Shown piece by piece: positions 25,444-36,700 of a stretch of DNA of 64,000 nt. A model generated the notes under the pieces. The model was given only the letters and a program-made list of their open reading frames with translations, was not told where the DNA came from and did no database searches. Position 1 is the first letter of the stretch. Every line of letters begins with the position of its first letter. The stretch lies in contig LLEY01000003.1 of the NCBI GenBank assembly GCA_001414485.1, positions 186,001 through 250,000 of the forward strand, written 5' to 3'. Position numbers and translations under genes: made by a program. Source of the DNA: Calycina herbarum (lineage: Eukaryota > Ascomycota > Leotiomycetes > Helotiales > Pezizellaceae).

Positions 25444-26574
25444 ATGAAGGCCCGCCCAGTAGATCAAGTTGTCTTCGAGTACATGTTCCCGAAGCCAAAA
25501 TCCACCGATCCTCAAAACTTCCAGGTTCTGCTTCAGCGATCACTCGTTCCAGAAGTTCGTCTCGAGACCCAGGCATTTTACGGACATCTCTCCTCGCAGG
25601 AGGCCAAATACCCCGGACTTGATTACTCCTACCCTCCGCATCGCGTCCGCCTCTCTCGATTTCAATGGCACAGACGACTATTTCGAGCATTCGATCATCT
25701 AATACTCACGCCTAGTGAAATCGCAGGCTTGACAAAATGGGAAGGAACTAGATGGGCCAAGGAACGATTCGAACGCGAACAGGGAATTGTGATTAGGGAT
25801 ACAACGGGAGATGGCATTGAGCCATGGGTTGAGCCAGAAGCCCGCGTTCCAGCCGTGCCACAGGCTCATCGGGCAGAAGTTGAGGATATGGAGGATATAC
25901 AAGAAGATGGCGAGTCTGACAACGAATTGGAGGAAGACGAGGGCGAAGATTCCGAAGTCGAGATGCAAAGTGTAGGAGTCGAATTGAACGAGCGTCTGCG
26001 AGCAGCAGTTGCCCAACGCGAGGCTGGCAATGTTGGAACCGTAATGGATGAAGAATGGGAACAGTGGTTGAAGGAGGCAGCGGAAGCCGGCGGTCTTCCA
26101 TTCTCAGATTTGACCTTGTCGCCAAATGCCAACATTGAGGGTACCAGACCTGCGGCTCGAATGGACCCACGAATGATGAACGCAGCAAGATTAGGCCAAT
26201 GGCAACAAATTCCCGACTTCCTACACAATGTTGTCAGACAAAACATTGAAGCGCACAACCGACGTATGGAAGACGCTGCGATCACATCTCCATCTAGTGC
26301 AGCATCAACAACATCGAGAAATGCGGCTGCGTTCCGTTCAGCACCAAGTCCAAGTTCCCGAACGAGAGCAGTTCCTGCAACCCCTTCTTCGCACACCGCC
26401 CCTTCGTGGGATTCTTCTCCCTCCTCGCAGAGACTCAATACCCACATCCCTGATCAATTCTCCCGACGAGGAATGGCAGGACTTTTGCCAACCAGTTCAG
26501 CATTGCGCCTTGGAACCTCGCCGAGAAGACCCAGCGGCCGAATGGGCACAACCAGAAGCACTCCACAAAGTTGA
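25444..26574 (+). CDS. Fungal protein of unknown function, acidic middle, Ser-rich tail
   Basis: This single-exon gene encodes 376 residues. The ATG at 25444 is preferred because it follows a good start context (GTCACCATGA) and no ATG precedes it in frame. Residues 1-130 look globular and conserved in style (PPHRVRLSRFQWHRRLFRAF, then TPSEIAGLTKWEGTRWAKE). An acidic stretch follows at about 145-175 and a helical region at about 180-265. The C-terminal 110 residues are rich in Ser, Thr, Pro and Arg and probably disordered. I recognise no catalytic motif, signal peptide or membrane segment. The long pyrimidine-rich leader upstream suggests a well-expressed gene. The coding call is firm; the function is unknown. 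Confidence 0.8.
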   Translation: MKARPVDQVVFEYMFPKPKSTDPQNFQVLLQRSLVPEVRLETQAFYGHLSSQEAKYPGLDYSYPPHRVRLSRFQWHRRLFRAFDHLILTPSEIAGLTKWEGTRWAKERFEREQGIVIRDTTGDGIEPWVEPEARVPAVPQAHRAEVEDMEDIQEDGESDNELEEDEGEDSEVEMQSVGVELNERLRAAVAQREAGNVGTVMDEEWEQWLKEAAEAGGLPFSDLTLSPNANIEGTRPAARMDPRMMNAARLGQWQQIPDFLHNVVRQNIEAHNRRMEDAAITSPSSAASTTSRNAAAFRSAPSPSSRTRAVPATPSSHTAPSWDSSPSSQRLNTHIPDQFSRRGMAGLLPTSSALRLGTSPRRPSGRMGTTRSTPQS

Positions 26575-29368
26575 ATAACCCTCATATCGAGTCAAAATTT
26601 TCATTATGGGTCGATAGATGATAATGGCGCGAAAGGTCTGCTTTTTTCATTGGGAGCATAACCTTGGCTGGGCCATATACCATTTGCTTTTATACGGCGC
26701 TCTTTTCATGAACACGGCGTTTCACTTAGCAAGGAGTTTCATTCGGCTTTTTTTTTCATCAGATACACGGGGTTGAATTTGCATCCGCGCGGGGCTTCCT
26801 TTAGGTTGTGTTGTTTTCGTCTGCCCTTATATGCACAAAAGTGGTTTCTACTTTGCATCTTGATCAATTCTGAAGGGGGGAAGAAGAATGTGGTCGGGGG
26901 ATATGTGGATAAGAAATATGGGCTTGTTATTTGACAAGCTAATGGGATGGAGGGAAAACGTAGCATGGTGGTACATATGGGCATTTCCAGTATCCTCTTC
27001 TATTTCTCAGGAAGGGGCTCTAGAGGGCAATTCTGGGGGACAAATGGATAGGAAGAAAGATACGTCGAGGGGACAGAATACAGTGGTGTTTTTTCTCCTC
27101 TCTTAATCTCTTCTCTAATGGCTTCTTTACAGAATACAGATAGGCAAGTAAAGGAAGCCAAGGTTGGGGAGAACGAAATTTTTGGGGCTGGATGGATGGG
27201 TTGGGTGGGATAACTTTGCATGGGATTAATCTGGGCTGCTGCTGCTTCTCTTTTTCACTTTTTAGCGGAATGCAAAAGTAAATGATGAATACAATATTTG
27301 GTTCTACCTTCTAATCTGGTTCTTATTTTGACGGACGAGTTTTCTTACGTTTGCCTTTTGGTTTTTAGCCTGTTCTCTCGCCGTCATTCGGGATGAGCTT
27401 ACTGCGTAGTTTTACCGTGGTTCTTTTGTAGTATCGTGGTTCTGTCGTCAGATTTTTGTCAGCGCACTACCGATTTTAAATCTTCCCCGAGGGGCCATCG
27501 CTTTCCCCGATATTTTGTATGCGCTAGGCATGCGGTCATGGCTTCGCTGAAATTGTCGAGCTTCGGTATTTCAATCGACGGGTTTCTTATGTAGTCATTG
27601 GCTTGGGGACAGTGCTTGCATTTGCAAGTGGCAAACACCTGCTACTCTGTCAGGTGAGGCTTCCGGTGGGGTTGAAGGGAGTTCGTTTCTCTCACCGAGC
27701 GTGTTTGTTCGAGATATACTAGGTTTTTGAGAGGAGTGAGGGAGTCTAGGACAGTTGGAGATATTGTTTGAGAGGATTTACAAGTATTGGGGAGTCGATT
27801 CTTTGATTATCTTAAACCTTCTCGAACAATATTTGCCTAGGACAGAGTAGGCTAATGCACACAGCAGTAAACAGTCCCCCAGCTTGTTCGGACCATAGTT
27901 CTGTGCGATGTTGGGGCATCTTTCCTAACGAGGGTTTGGACTTGAAATACAATTTGACGAGAGAAGTGCTCCTAAATCTATGGTGGTTAGATGAGCATTG
28001 AAGCTACCCTTCTCTCGGTTTTAAATCGCTCTTCTCCTTCAAGCTGCATCCTCAAAGGTAGTTAGTACCTTCAGCCCCCATCTCTCGTATCTCTCTAAAT
28101 CAAGTTAGCCAAAACAAAGCACGCATCCTGCTACCTTTATTCTCCCCTCAACTGTTAATCGCTCTTCTTCTTGAAGCTACGACCTCCAAAGTAGCCTCGA
28201 AACTCGACCGAGGCCTCGTATATTTATACATCGGGTTTAGTGGAATTAAAGCTTAGCAAACAAAAAATAACCTTCTTGGTACTTGAAAAGGGGGGCTTAA
28301 AATACTTTCGACAATACTTATTTTCTTCTGGAAGGCTCGTAAAATAAGGTTTTACGTATAAGAGGCACGCACAGCACTGTGAGCGTGGAAAGATCCAGGG
28401 CTCCACTCCTACCCTACCAACCTAAGGTAACTTTGTACACCGGCACCACGAGGTACTTGCCTTGTCTTAACGGGGGGGGGAAAGGATATGGATGACATAA
28501 TAGGCGATATGTATATGTTGAGGAGATGAGGGGGTTTTTTTTAAACAAAAGTTTTTGATGGGGCAGCCGGGAAGCTTTGCTAGTGTGGGGCGGAGTACTA
28601 GTACGAGTAGTGTTGCAAATATATGGCGGAAACTCTTCAATTTACTAAGTGTGGCCTAAGCCGACTATTTATGCCCTGGGATGGCGCTAGTAACCACGCT
28701 AGCGAGTAGCCACGTGACTGACATACTCCTATTCACTGTAGGTTTTCGACAAGTAGTTGTCAAGATATTGCAGCCAAGGTTGCGCCTGTTGATGCTATTA
28801 TTGCTAAGAGGGATATGACTATGGTTGGTTTCTTTGGTTGAGTCGCATCAAATGGGGGTTAAAAAGCGAGGCGGAGGGAGGCGGAGGAAGCGGAGATGAG
28901 AGAATGGAAGCTGTGAATCCTGTTCGTGTCAGAATAAGAAAAGGTACTTGAAAAGGCCAGTGCTCTGTTCAACAGGACTGGCTCGTACTGTAGTACAAGC
29001 TGTCAGACAAAACCAAAGTATACAGCATGACTGCACCCACCTTGGCCTTCTTTGATTTATATGCCTGTGTTTCATATTACTTTTTCATGTTCCTTGAACT
29101 TTTTCGGAAAGTATGACTACTCAAAATAGAGAACTTTTGGAATCGCGCGTTGTCTCACCTAGACAGTAAGGTGGTTCAATTCAGCCCGAATTGAAGTAGG
29201 ACGACTACGCTATTTTTGGTCATCTTGCTTACTTTCTAAAGGGGAGTATGTGTTCTTTACTCATCTCTCATTCCTATCAAATCCTTTTAGTCTTCAACCT
29301 CTAGACTTGAATCATCCATTTCCAATTTGGTTCGGTGCCAGCAAGCTCCTACAACAGACGGCTCAACA
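26575..29368. other. Intergenic region, one palindromic repeat copy
   Basis: No supported gene lies here. It holds the 3' flank of the preceding gene, a poly-G run near 28471-28481 and a palindromic repeat at 27760-27850. The open frames present are short and their composition is not coding-like. Confidence 0.6.
27760..27850. repeat. Palindromic repeat, copy B
   Basis: ATTGTTTGAGAGGATTTACA (from 27762) pairs imperfectly with CTTAAACCTTCTCGAACAAT (about 27809-27828). The run AAACCTTCTCGAACAATAT and the following GACAGAGTAGGCTAATGC resemble 19403-19453 in the Artemis-like gene intron. Each copy carries its own hairpin, as short non-autonomous elements do. Confidence 0.6.
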
Positions 29369-30452
29369 ATGGCAAATCCTCTCCAGCAGCTTGCAATAAC
29401 AAAGCCACCTAGCACTATTACCTCCGAGTTCCCAAGCATACACTCACCGAAACTCACCTGGCACTTTGTGGTAGCAGCCCTTCTTTCGGTGATTCAAGTC
29501 ACCCTTTTGATCACTTACTGGTACACCATTCTGGTCAGAATTTGGAGAAAATTGCACATTGGTGACGGTTTGTCAAGGTCTTCAATACTCAAACTGCTAA
29601 CGCTAATCGGTATACAGGCATCGTATTATTTTCCTTGGTAGGTTTAGCTTATGCCTTAAGAAGTCTTTTAACCAAACAATGAAGTTTTCCCTCCTCGGGT
29701 TTCTCGTCTTTGCTCGCTTAGCTATAGCCACCGGCCCTCAATCGAACTCACCGATGCATAACTACATCCAACTCCTCAACTATGTACTACTACTATTCCA
29801 TTCGTGTTCCAGAACAGATGGCTGATTATCAAGTAGTGGTTTTATATCGTTGAAGTCGCCTGCAAACCAACAATTCTCTTCGTCAAATCAACCATGTTAC
29901 TTGTAGCTCTTCAAAAGATTGCTCCCAAAGGGTCGTTCAATCTCTTCATGTGGAATACGATTCGAGCAGTGATTGTACTCGCTGGACTTTACTACGTGAT
30001 TGGCACCTCTACACTTATTTTTGCTTCCAGCCCGCGAGGAGCGCTCTGGACTCACCTGGCCATCGACGCCAACTGCATAAACAACGAAATGAAGATTTTC
30101 TTCGCTTGTTTATTCAACATCATCCCTGAAATGATCCTCTTGATCCTTGCCATAAAATGGGTATGGGGACTCCAACACACTACTAGGAAGAACAAGATCG
30201 GACTTATCTCTCTATTTGCGATTGGTTTGGTGTAAGTTTTCAAGAGCGAAGTTTGGTTCCAGTGGGGTACTTACTGTATTGGATTCTAGGCCATGCATCT
30301 TCAACGCCATGATTGTGATTTACGGTATTCGTACGAAGGGCAGATACCAGGAGGTATCTTACAATTCTTATGTTCAAGGGTTATGGTTATTTGCAGAGAC
30401 CAGCCTTGGTATTGCTGTCTCGTGTGCTTTTTCGCTTTTATTGAGGCAATAA
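29369..30452 (+). pseudogene. PTH11-like (fungal rhodopsin-domain) membrane protein, apparently eroded
   Basis: The layout fits the PTH11-type integral membrane family of fungi, whose members include receptors sensing host or surface cues. From the ATG at 29369 a first membrane segment (WHFVVAALLSVIQVTLLITY) is followed by a 50-nt intron (29568-29617) and a second hydrophobic stretch ending at TGA 29680-29682. Further on, a frame resembling the family's third and fourth membrane segments (WFYIVEVACKPTILFVKSTM) is interrupted by TAG at 29834-29836. It then runs open from 29894 through PEMILLILAIKWVWGLQ, an intron at 30232-30289, and a last segment (GLWLFAETSLGIAVSCAF) to TAA at 30452. The family's loops and C-terminal tail are largely missing. 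I infer a decaying gene; an unusual exon structure cannot be excluded. Confidence 0.6.
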
Positions 30453-30688
30453 GTCAGGAATATCGAAGGTGTTGTGTTATATCGTCTGCTGCTGTAACGA
30501 TAGTTTGTGGCTGACCTAAGAGTTACGTGACAGCTCTCAGCAGCCACATTGAAAGACAGCCATAGGATGAACGAATCCGTCAAGAAATCAAGTTTCTCAC
30601 ACTGAATTCCATGATAGACAAAGTGAGAACTCACGGACAATCGCTGATTCAGGGTATTATGTAGTTTAAAAAAATTCAATTATAAGTA

Positions 30689-31408
30689 CGGCAGCCCAAA
30701 TGCACCAAAGGCCAAAAACAACTAAATCGTAAATCGAAAATCGCAAATCGCAAATCGCAAAATGTCACTTTGAATATACAGGAAACAGAATAAGTTTTAA
30801 GTTAAATTCTCTCTCTATTCTATAACTCTAGAGCTATCACGGTAGTTATTTAAAGGGTAAGGATAGCGTGTATTATGTACGTGGATAGTGTAATAAGTGG
30901 CAGTGCGTAGGTAGCTTTTGGCTAGCGTACCTACTATCGCATTCTTACTATTGTATTGTTTTGATTTCTTGCTATTGTATTATATTACTTTCTTACTGTT
31001 GTTGCTTGATAAAAAAAAGAAAAAGGGGCGGAGGGAAAGAAGGCGGGGGATGTTTACTTAAACTCCCCTTACCCATGCTAGGAAAAACTTTCCCCTGAGG
31101 CCTGAAATGTTTGCTTGCCTTCCCTGCTTCTTCTTCTACCTCTTCTTCTTCCCCTCTTTTCTTCTTATTTATTACTAAGAGAAAGAGAAGAGGAGAGGGG
31201 GTGCTAGAGTAAGAGAGAGAGAGAGAGAGCTAGAGTAAGAGAGAGAGAGAGAGAGAGAGCTAGAGTAAGAGAGAAAGTAGGGAACCTACCTAGAGGCCTT
31301 AGATAGTAATTGTCGGTTTTTACTCTAGCTATACTATAAATACTTGACTTTTGCGATTTGCGATTTGCGATTTAGTCGTTTTTGGCCTTTGGTGTATTTG
31401 GGATGCCG
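30689..31408. mobile_element. 720-bp TIR element (MITE) with 7-mer repeats in its ends
   Basis: Long terminal inverted repeats of about 70 bp are visible. The left end runs CGGCAGCCCAAATGCACC...GGCCAAAAACAACTAAATCG, and the right end is its complement with few differences. Both TIRs end in tandem copies of the heptamer AAATCGC. TA dinucleotides at 30687-30688 and 31409-31410 fit a target duplication. The interior has no transposase; it carries pyrimidine-rich stretches and (GA)n arrays near 31205-31275. It is non-autonomous; a mariner-like parent is inferred from the TA duplication only. Confidence 0.85.
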
Positions 31409-31444
31409 TAATATGGGAGCATCTTGCTACAATCCTCGCATTTT

Positions 31445-31789
31445 CTACGGTATAAGTCCATTTCCGAAGACCAAAAGCCGTTCTAAAACCTTAAAGTTGT
31501 TAGTAAAGTCAATCAAAAGGGTAGAGTCGCTGTTATTTCCTGCTTCTTTCCACATTTCCTCAAATGCGGACCGCAATGCCTGGCACAAGTTTTGCCAAGG
31601 GGTTTGGTCGGTCAGAACAACACTTCTGCAGTGGTAAGTTGGAACACGACTTACTAATTGGCTGATTTGTGCGCCTAAGATTAACATCACAATACCTTCT
31701 GGGAGCTTATCAGACCAAGTTCCTTGTTGCGTATTCGTAAATGCGGTGGTGAAGATACCACGAGACTGGATTGCAGAGCAAGAAATCAT
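31445..31789 (-). CDS. Hypothetical protein or 3' exon of one
   Basis: This 114-codon open frame has protein-like composition: mixed hydrophobic and charged residues such as LPEGIVMLILGAQISQLVS, TPWQNLCQALRSAFEEMW and LLIDFTNNFKVLERLLVFG. A splice-acceptor-like CTGCAATCCAG lies just before codon 9, so it may be the last exon of a longer gene, but I could not place an upstream exon. It ends 36 bp from the TIR element. The protein is not recognised. Confidence 0.4.
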   Translation of the reverse strand: MISCSAIQSRGIFTTAFTNTQQGTWSDKLPEGIVMLILGAQISQLVSRVPTYHCRSVVLTDQTPWQNLCQALRSAFEEMWKEAGNNSDSTLLIDFTNNFKVLERLLVFGNGLIP

Positions 31790-32581
31790 GTATGCAAGAT
31801 AGAGAATTAGAAGTCAGTAAGCCATTCCCGTTGGTAGCCATGACTGGCTTAGAAGTTGGAGGGAGGCACAGGGCACTAACCAAGTCCACTTAGAAGTAAT
31901 AGTACCATGTTTGGTTAATTTCGTAGAATAAATTGTCCCAATTCGATTCAATATTTCATGCTATTTTCTCATGACTATAACGTGATCCCCTAGACTTCAC
32001 AAGCGCAAATTCCCAATTCTGCATGAATTTATAGTGACTGTGAATGCAAAGATTTTCTAATATCTGTCTTTGGCTATATTAGAAGTAGTACATAGACCGA
32101 CATTACGTTATTCCTCGTTGCAAAAGAGAATTATTTAGCTTATGGTCTCTAGGTATTTTGGCCCCTACTTAACATTATTGCTGTTCCTTACCTGGTGGTC
32201 TCTTCATAACAAGTGACGGAACGCTTGTTCATCTTCCCTACTTCTCACTGAAGAACTTGGTGGACTTACTTAGAAAAGGCAATGTAGGGAACTAAGGCCA
32301 AAGGAGGCAGGCTTCTTCACGAGACATATTCATAATGTCGTATCAAGAACTTACAAGGAGGCACTACCGGAGGTGTAACAGGTTTTAAATTAACGCATAC
32401 TGTATTATTCTAGAAGTTCTTACTGTACATAAACCTAAACCCAATAATTATAATGAGCAAGAAATCCACCGATTAGTCGAAAGGGAAAAGACATAAGCTG
32501 GTCCAATAGGGGGCCAAAATAAAACAATCTTTCCGAAAAGGAAAAACAAAGCCAACCTAGATAAAATAAAAACAAAAAGAG

Positions 32582-33190
32582 CTAGTCGAAGCTCTCCAAT
32601 CCTTCTACGATCCGATGCAAGTGGTCGTATTTTTCAAACATGGTAAGCGTGGTGTCCTGTTCTTGTGTTCCCTCCAAGGTATCTGGGTACACAATTTCGA
32701 GGAGGTCTTTGTATGACGGAATAGCCATTTCCCTTGAACTTTTGTCTCCTGGCCTGTCACTGCCTGGTTTAATGTCCTTCATATATGCAATCCATGGCGA
32801 CATTACATTGTTGAATACCTGATTCGAAGGCTTGCTCTTTCCATCCTCAATCCGAAGTGCTCGAAGCCAGTATTCATCGCCTTTATTATAGATGTAGTTT
32901 TGGACTTCACTAGTTTTTCGGAAATCGACACTTGTTTCTTCCGCGAACCGTTTAGACTCTACCGCCGCTTGATTCAAGACCTTCAGGTTCTCCTCGACTT
33001 CCTCTTTGCTGCCTTCGTTGCTACGGAGCTTCCTAGTCGTCCTTCGTTTGACAACGCATAGCGTAATGATAGAGCGAAATAGTTCTCGTTCCCAGTCTAT
33101 TGATTGCTCCAAATCTTGTAGATCTTCATAGAAAACGGTGCTGGGCAGCTCTTGTTTACTCGATAGAGGCGTTAGGCTGCTTCCAGGCAT
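32582..33190 (-). CDS. Hypothetical protein, 202 residues
   Basis: An intact single-exon frame starts with ATG at 33190. It is mostly helical and charged, with a central basic stretch (VKRRTTRKLRSNEG) and acidic helices after it. No signal peptide, membrane segment or known motif is visible. It lies downstream of the large ATPase gene on the same strand with 575 bp between, long enough for its own promoter. A functional link with that gene is only suggested by position. Confidence 0.6.
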   Translation of the reverse strand: MPGSSLTPLSSKQELPSTVFYEDLQDLEQSIDWERELFRSIITLCVVKRRTTRKLRSNEGSKEEVEENLKVLNQAAVESKRFAEETSVDFRKTSEVQNYIYNKGDEYWLRALRIEDGKSKPSNQVFNNVMSPWIAYMKDIKPGSDRPGDKSSREMAIPSYKDLLEIVYPDTLEGTQEQDTTLTMFEKYDHLHRIVEGLESFD

Positions 33191-33765
33191 GATGTGTTTT
33201 GGAAAAGCTTCCTTGGAGTTCTGGTTGATAAGGATTTGGAGGTGGTATTGCGCAATGAAGAGCTTTTCTAGTTGTTGTTGGCAGCTTGTAGAAGGACCCT
33301 GTTGTAACGGCTTTGTATTGCTTTGTCAAAATTCGAGTTTTTTGTATTTCAAGTTCGAGTTAAGTTTGGAAGTGTGTTTTGTTGTTGAAAGAAAGACAAA
33401 ACTCAGTGCTACCTCGAGGTATTTATATATTTTCTAGAGGGGAACTTGTGAATCAAGAGCGCGGTAAAGTTTGGGAACCATAATGTAATATTGTGTTATT
33501 CAGTTCCTCCATGTTCCAGATTTAAACAACAAGATGAGCGAATAATCTAGAGACCGCTTACTATTATGAATGCTTACTAGTATATGATTCAGTACGAAGT
33601 GACCATTAACCGTGCCTCTAACCTTTCAACAATAATTTTTAGTATTACAGTGTACAAAGACGATCGGAAACTCAAAGAATATTGAAGTGATATTGTAATA
33701 ATAGTTGAGAGTTGCTCAAATTTGAAAAGAAAATCTAGCGCAAAGCTGGCATGGACTGCAAAATC

Positions 33766-36700
33766 TTAAAAATGAAACTGAAATTTGGGTTTCACTGCCC
33801 AGGTGTTGACATTGAAAGCCAAATCCCCGTTCAGCCGGGAAGCTTCAGGATCCACATATACCTTAAAACGAATGCTTCCTTCGAGGTTAAAAACTCGCAG
33901 AATAACGTAAACGTTTGGCGCAGCAGTCTGCGGCTGCAAGTGCATTCTTTGCATCTAGAAACATTCATTAGTCTGTGACACTTCAGTGGGGACTTGTAAG
34001 AGTTGGGGCCACAGCTAGTGGGCCCCCTAAGCGAACCCCACCAAATCAACACTTATTACTTAAAAATCATTTATAATTCTAACTTCAAGTCTTTTGCTCT
34101 AAAACTTATATATATTATTAATGAATAGTTGCTAATCCTTTTACTTCAATAACATCTTCTAACTTACAAGTCAACCGCTCAGTATATCGTCTATAATCAC
34201 GTGGATCTACTAAATCCCAAAGCCTTTAGATCTCCTTAATTAACTCGTCCTTAGAAGTCGGTACAAAGGGCAACTTCTTTAACTCTTCTTTCATCCACCG
34301 GCAGACCTTCTCAATTACGTTTAAATCAGGTGAAGAAGGAGGCCAGTTAAAGCCGCGGATGTTATGTTGGAGCTTAGCTAAGCGAGCATGTCCCTTATAC
34401 ACCTTTGAACCGTCCTCTATAAAGATATAGTCGGTACCGAGCTTGTTAAATAAGGGAAAGATAACTGGCTCGAGAATTTGATCCCTATAGGCGCGAGAAT
34501 TCACCCCTCTACAGCCTTGTTCCTTCTCTAAGAAGACAAGAGGAGACTTATAATCCCAGCCGATCGCACCCCAAATCATAACCGATACTCTCCCTGATCG
34601 ATATGTCGACCTAATACAGTCCGGACACCTCTTTTCGTCTACACGCCGTGTTACCCAGACCCTCCCACTCTTTCCAAGCTCAAATATACACTCGTCCGAC
34701 CATATAACCTTCCTCCAGTCCCCCTTTTGCCTATAAGTAGCTGCCCAGTCCGATGTCCCCCACCAGCGGTGCGTATATGCAAAAGCAAGACGTTTCTTTG
34801 CTTAGAGTAGGCTAATAAAGGGTCGAGGGCACGTAATACATCGTCGGTAGCCAGCGCGGCGAAGTTCTCGTCGAATTGTATAGGCAGAAGCAGGTAGGTT
34901 GAGAGCGTTTTTAACTTACGTAAAAGACATACGACGAGTAGTATAATTTTAGGATATAAACCGAAGGATTTGGCGTATATGTTGCTTGGATAGTAATCTC
35001 TTTTGATATTGCTTCCCTTTACGCGTGGTTCGGCTTGAATTGGTCTTACAGATCCTCTGCGCGGTGGATTTGGGTACCCCTAATTCCTTAAAGATCGCAT
35101 TCCAGGGTTTTCCATCTGCTCGCGCTTGGCGTACTCTGGCGCGCTTTAGTGTAGACCAATTCTAGCCAGGTTCGTGTGCAGAAGAGGGGGAGAGGATTCG
35201 GTCCGCCATTTTTAATTTAGAGAGTTTTGGTTAAAAGGTTGAATTATAGTAGGGTTTTGAAAAGGGAGTATCGGAAATTAAGGTGGGGGGTCATCTCGCT
35301 TAGGGGGCCCACTAGCTGTGGCCCTAACTCTTACAAAAAGACTAACCCTTTGGTATTGAGATCCACTCATATAGAATTGCTCAGTGCTGTCTCTTGTGGT
35401 TGTCTTGACTTCAAGGAAATAATTTGGTCGCTCATTCTGCCATATCTCACTTTCCAGGTACCCCTTTTCTATGAATAGCCTCGTCAAATCGCCGTCCGTG
35501 TCGACGTATGTAATATCCGCTGTCTCGTGGCCATTCCAAGTGGCTAGATCTCGATATTTATTGTGAACAGAAACTTCTTTTCTTATCGTACTTTCCCAAT
35601 TGTCTTTGGTAAATCCAGAAATGCCAGAATTGAGAAGAACTTCAAAGATCTGCAATGGCAGATTAGCATTCAATCTTTGCCTAATTTTGTAAAATCGCTA
35701 CTCACAAACAATTCCCCAGCTGCGCCAACTTTGCGGTCTCGTTCAGTAGAACGTGTGGAGAATATCGACCCAAACAAAGAAGTACCTTGAGGAAAAGCAA
35801 CAGTGTTTCTCAGAATGCCGATTGAATCCTGTCCTTTTGCTGGAATCGTCATCTTCTCTGCACTTTTAATCACAACTTCCAATAAACAGGCGTAGCTTGT
35901 ATCGGGAGTTTGGGGATTCACGGATGGCATAGCAGCTTCTGCAAAGACCCCTTCGGGCGACGAGGTAGGGGTATTGCTAAACAGAGGGCTTTGTTGATTG
36001 ATGCTTGGAGTCCTCCGTGATATACCTGTTCCACTGTTAGCCTCCCTAAGAGCATCAAATATGTTCCGTGCTGGGGAGTTTGAGTTTGAACGGCCAACGT
36101 GAAGCGTCCGACTTTCTGAGGTTGCTGGAGTCACACTGCCAGGGGTTAGAACCGAGAGAGTGGAATCGTAAGTTTCATCTTTTTCTTCCGACGGGCTTTC
36201 AAATCCACTGATCTCAATTATGCCAGCATCTTTCAGAATGCTGTTCACGACGATGAGGCTTCCACAGCCGATAATTCCAGTCAAGATTGCTTCCGCGGTT
36301 ATATCCGAAATACCCAAATATGCCATTAGTCGTCTTGGGAGTTGTCTAAAATAGCATTCCTCTCTAGCATTTTTGTCATTGGGAATGTAAAGACGTAGGC
36401 CATTGTCGACCTCCTCGAGGTGAAGATTCGCTCGGCTATTTTCGACGACAACTGTTTCGCCGTACTGCACGACAGTTATTGACTTGAATATTCCATCGCT
36501 GACATATATGGTGGCACCATGAAGTTTTGTGTACGAGGTTTGATCTCCATCCCGGCTTTTCTGACTCTGGTAATGGACAGAGCACCTGTGGGGGGAAAAG
36601 TAAGCATATATACCCTTGGAATCCGGCTTCTCAGGCGCTTACCTGAAGAGAGCATAAGCTTTTAATCTAAAACTCTGACTTAACTCTGTGTTAATGGCTC

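Larger units (their letters stand above)
33955..35346 (-). other. Transposon-bearing intron of the NO VEIN-like gene (1,392 nt)
   Basis: The donor is GTTAGT (first base 35346) after the exon ending ...SQYQR. The acceptor is TTTCTAG (last base 33955) before the exon starting MQRMHLQ. Exons join in phase 0. The coding frames on both sides are open up to the splice sites, and the joined protein follows the family pattern. Original intron sequence makes up only 57 nt. Confidence 0.85.
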
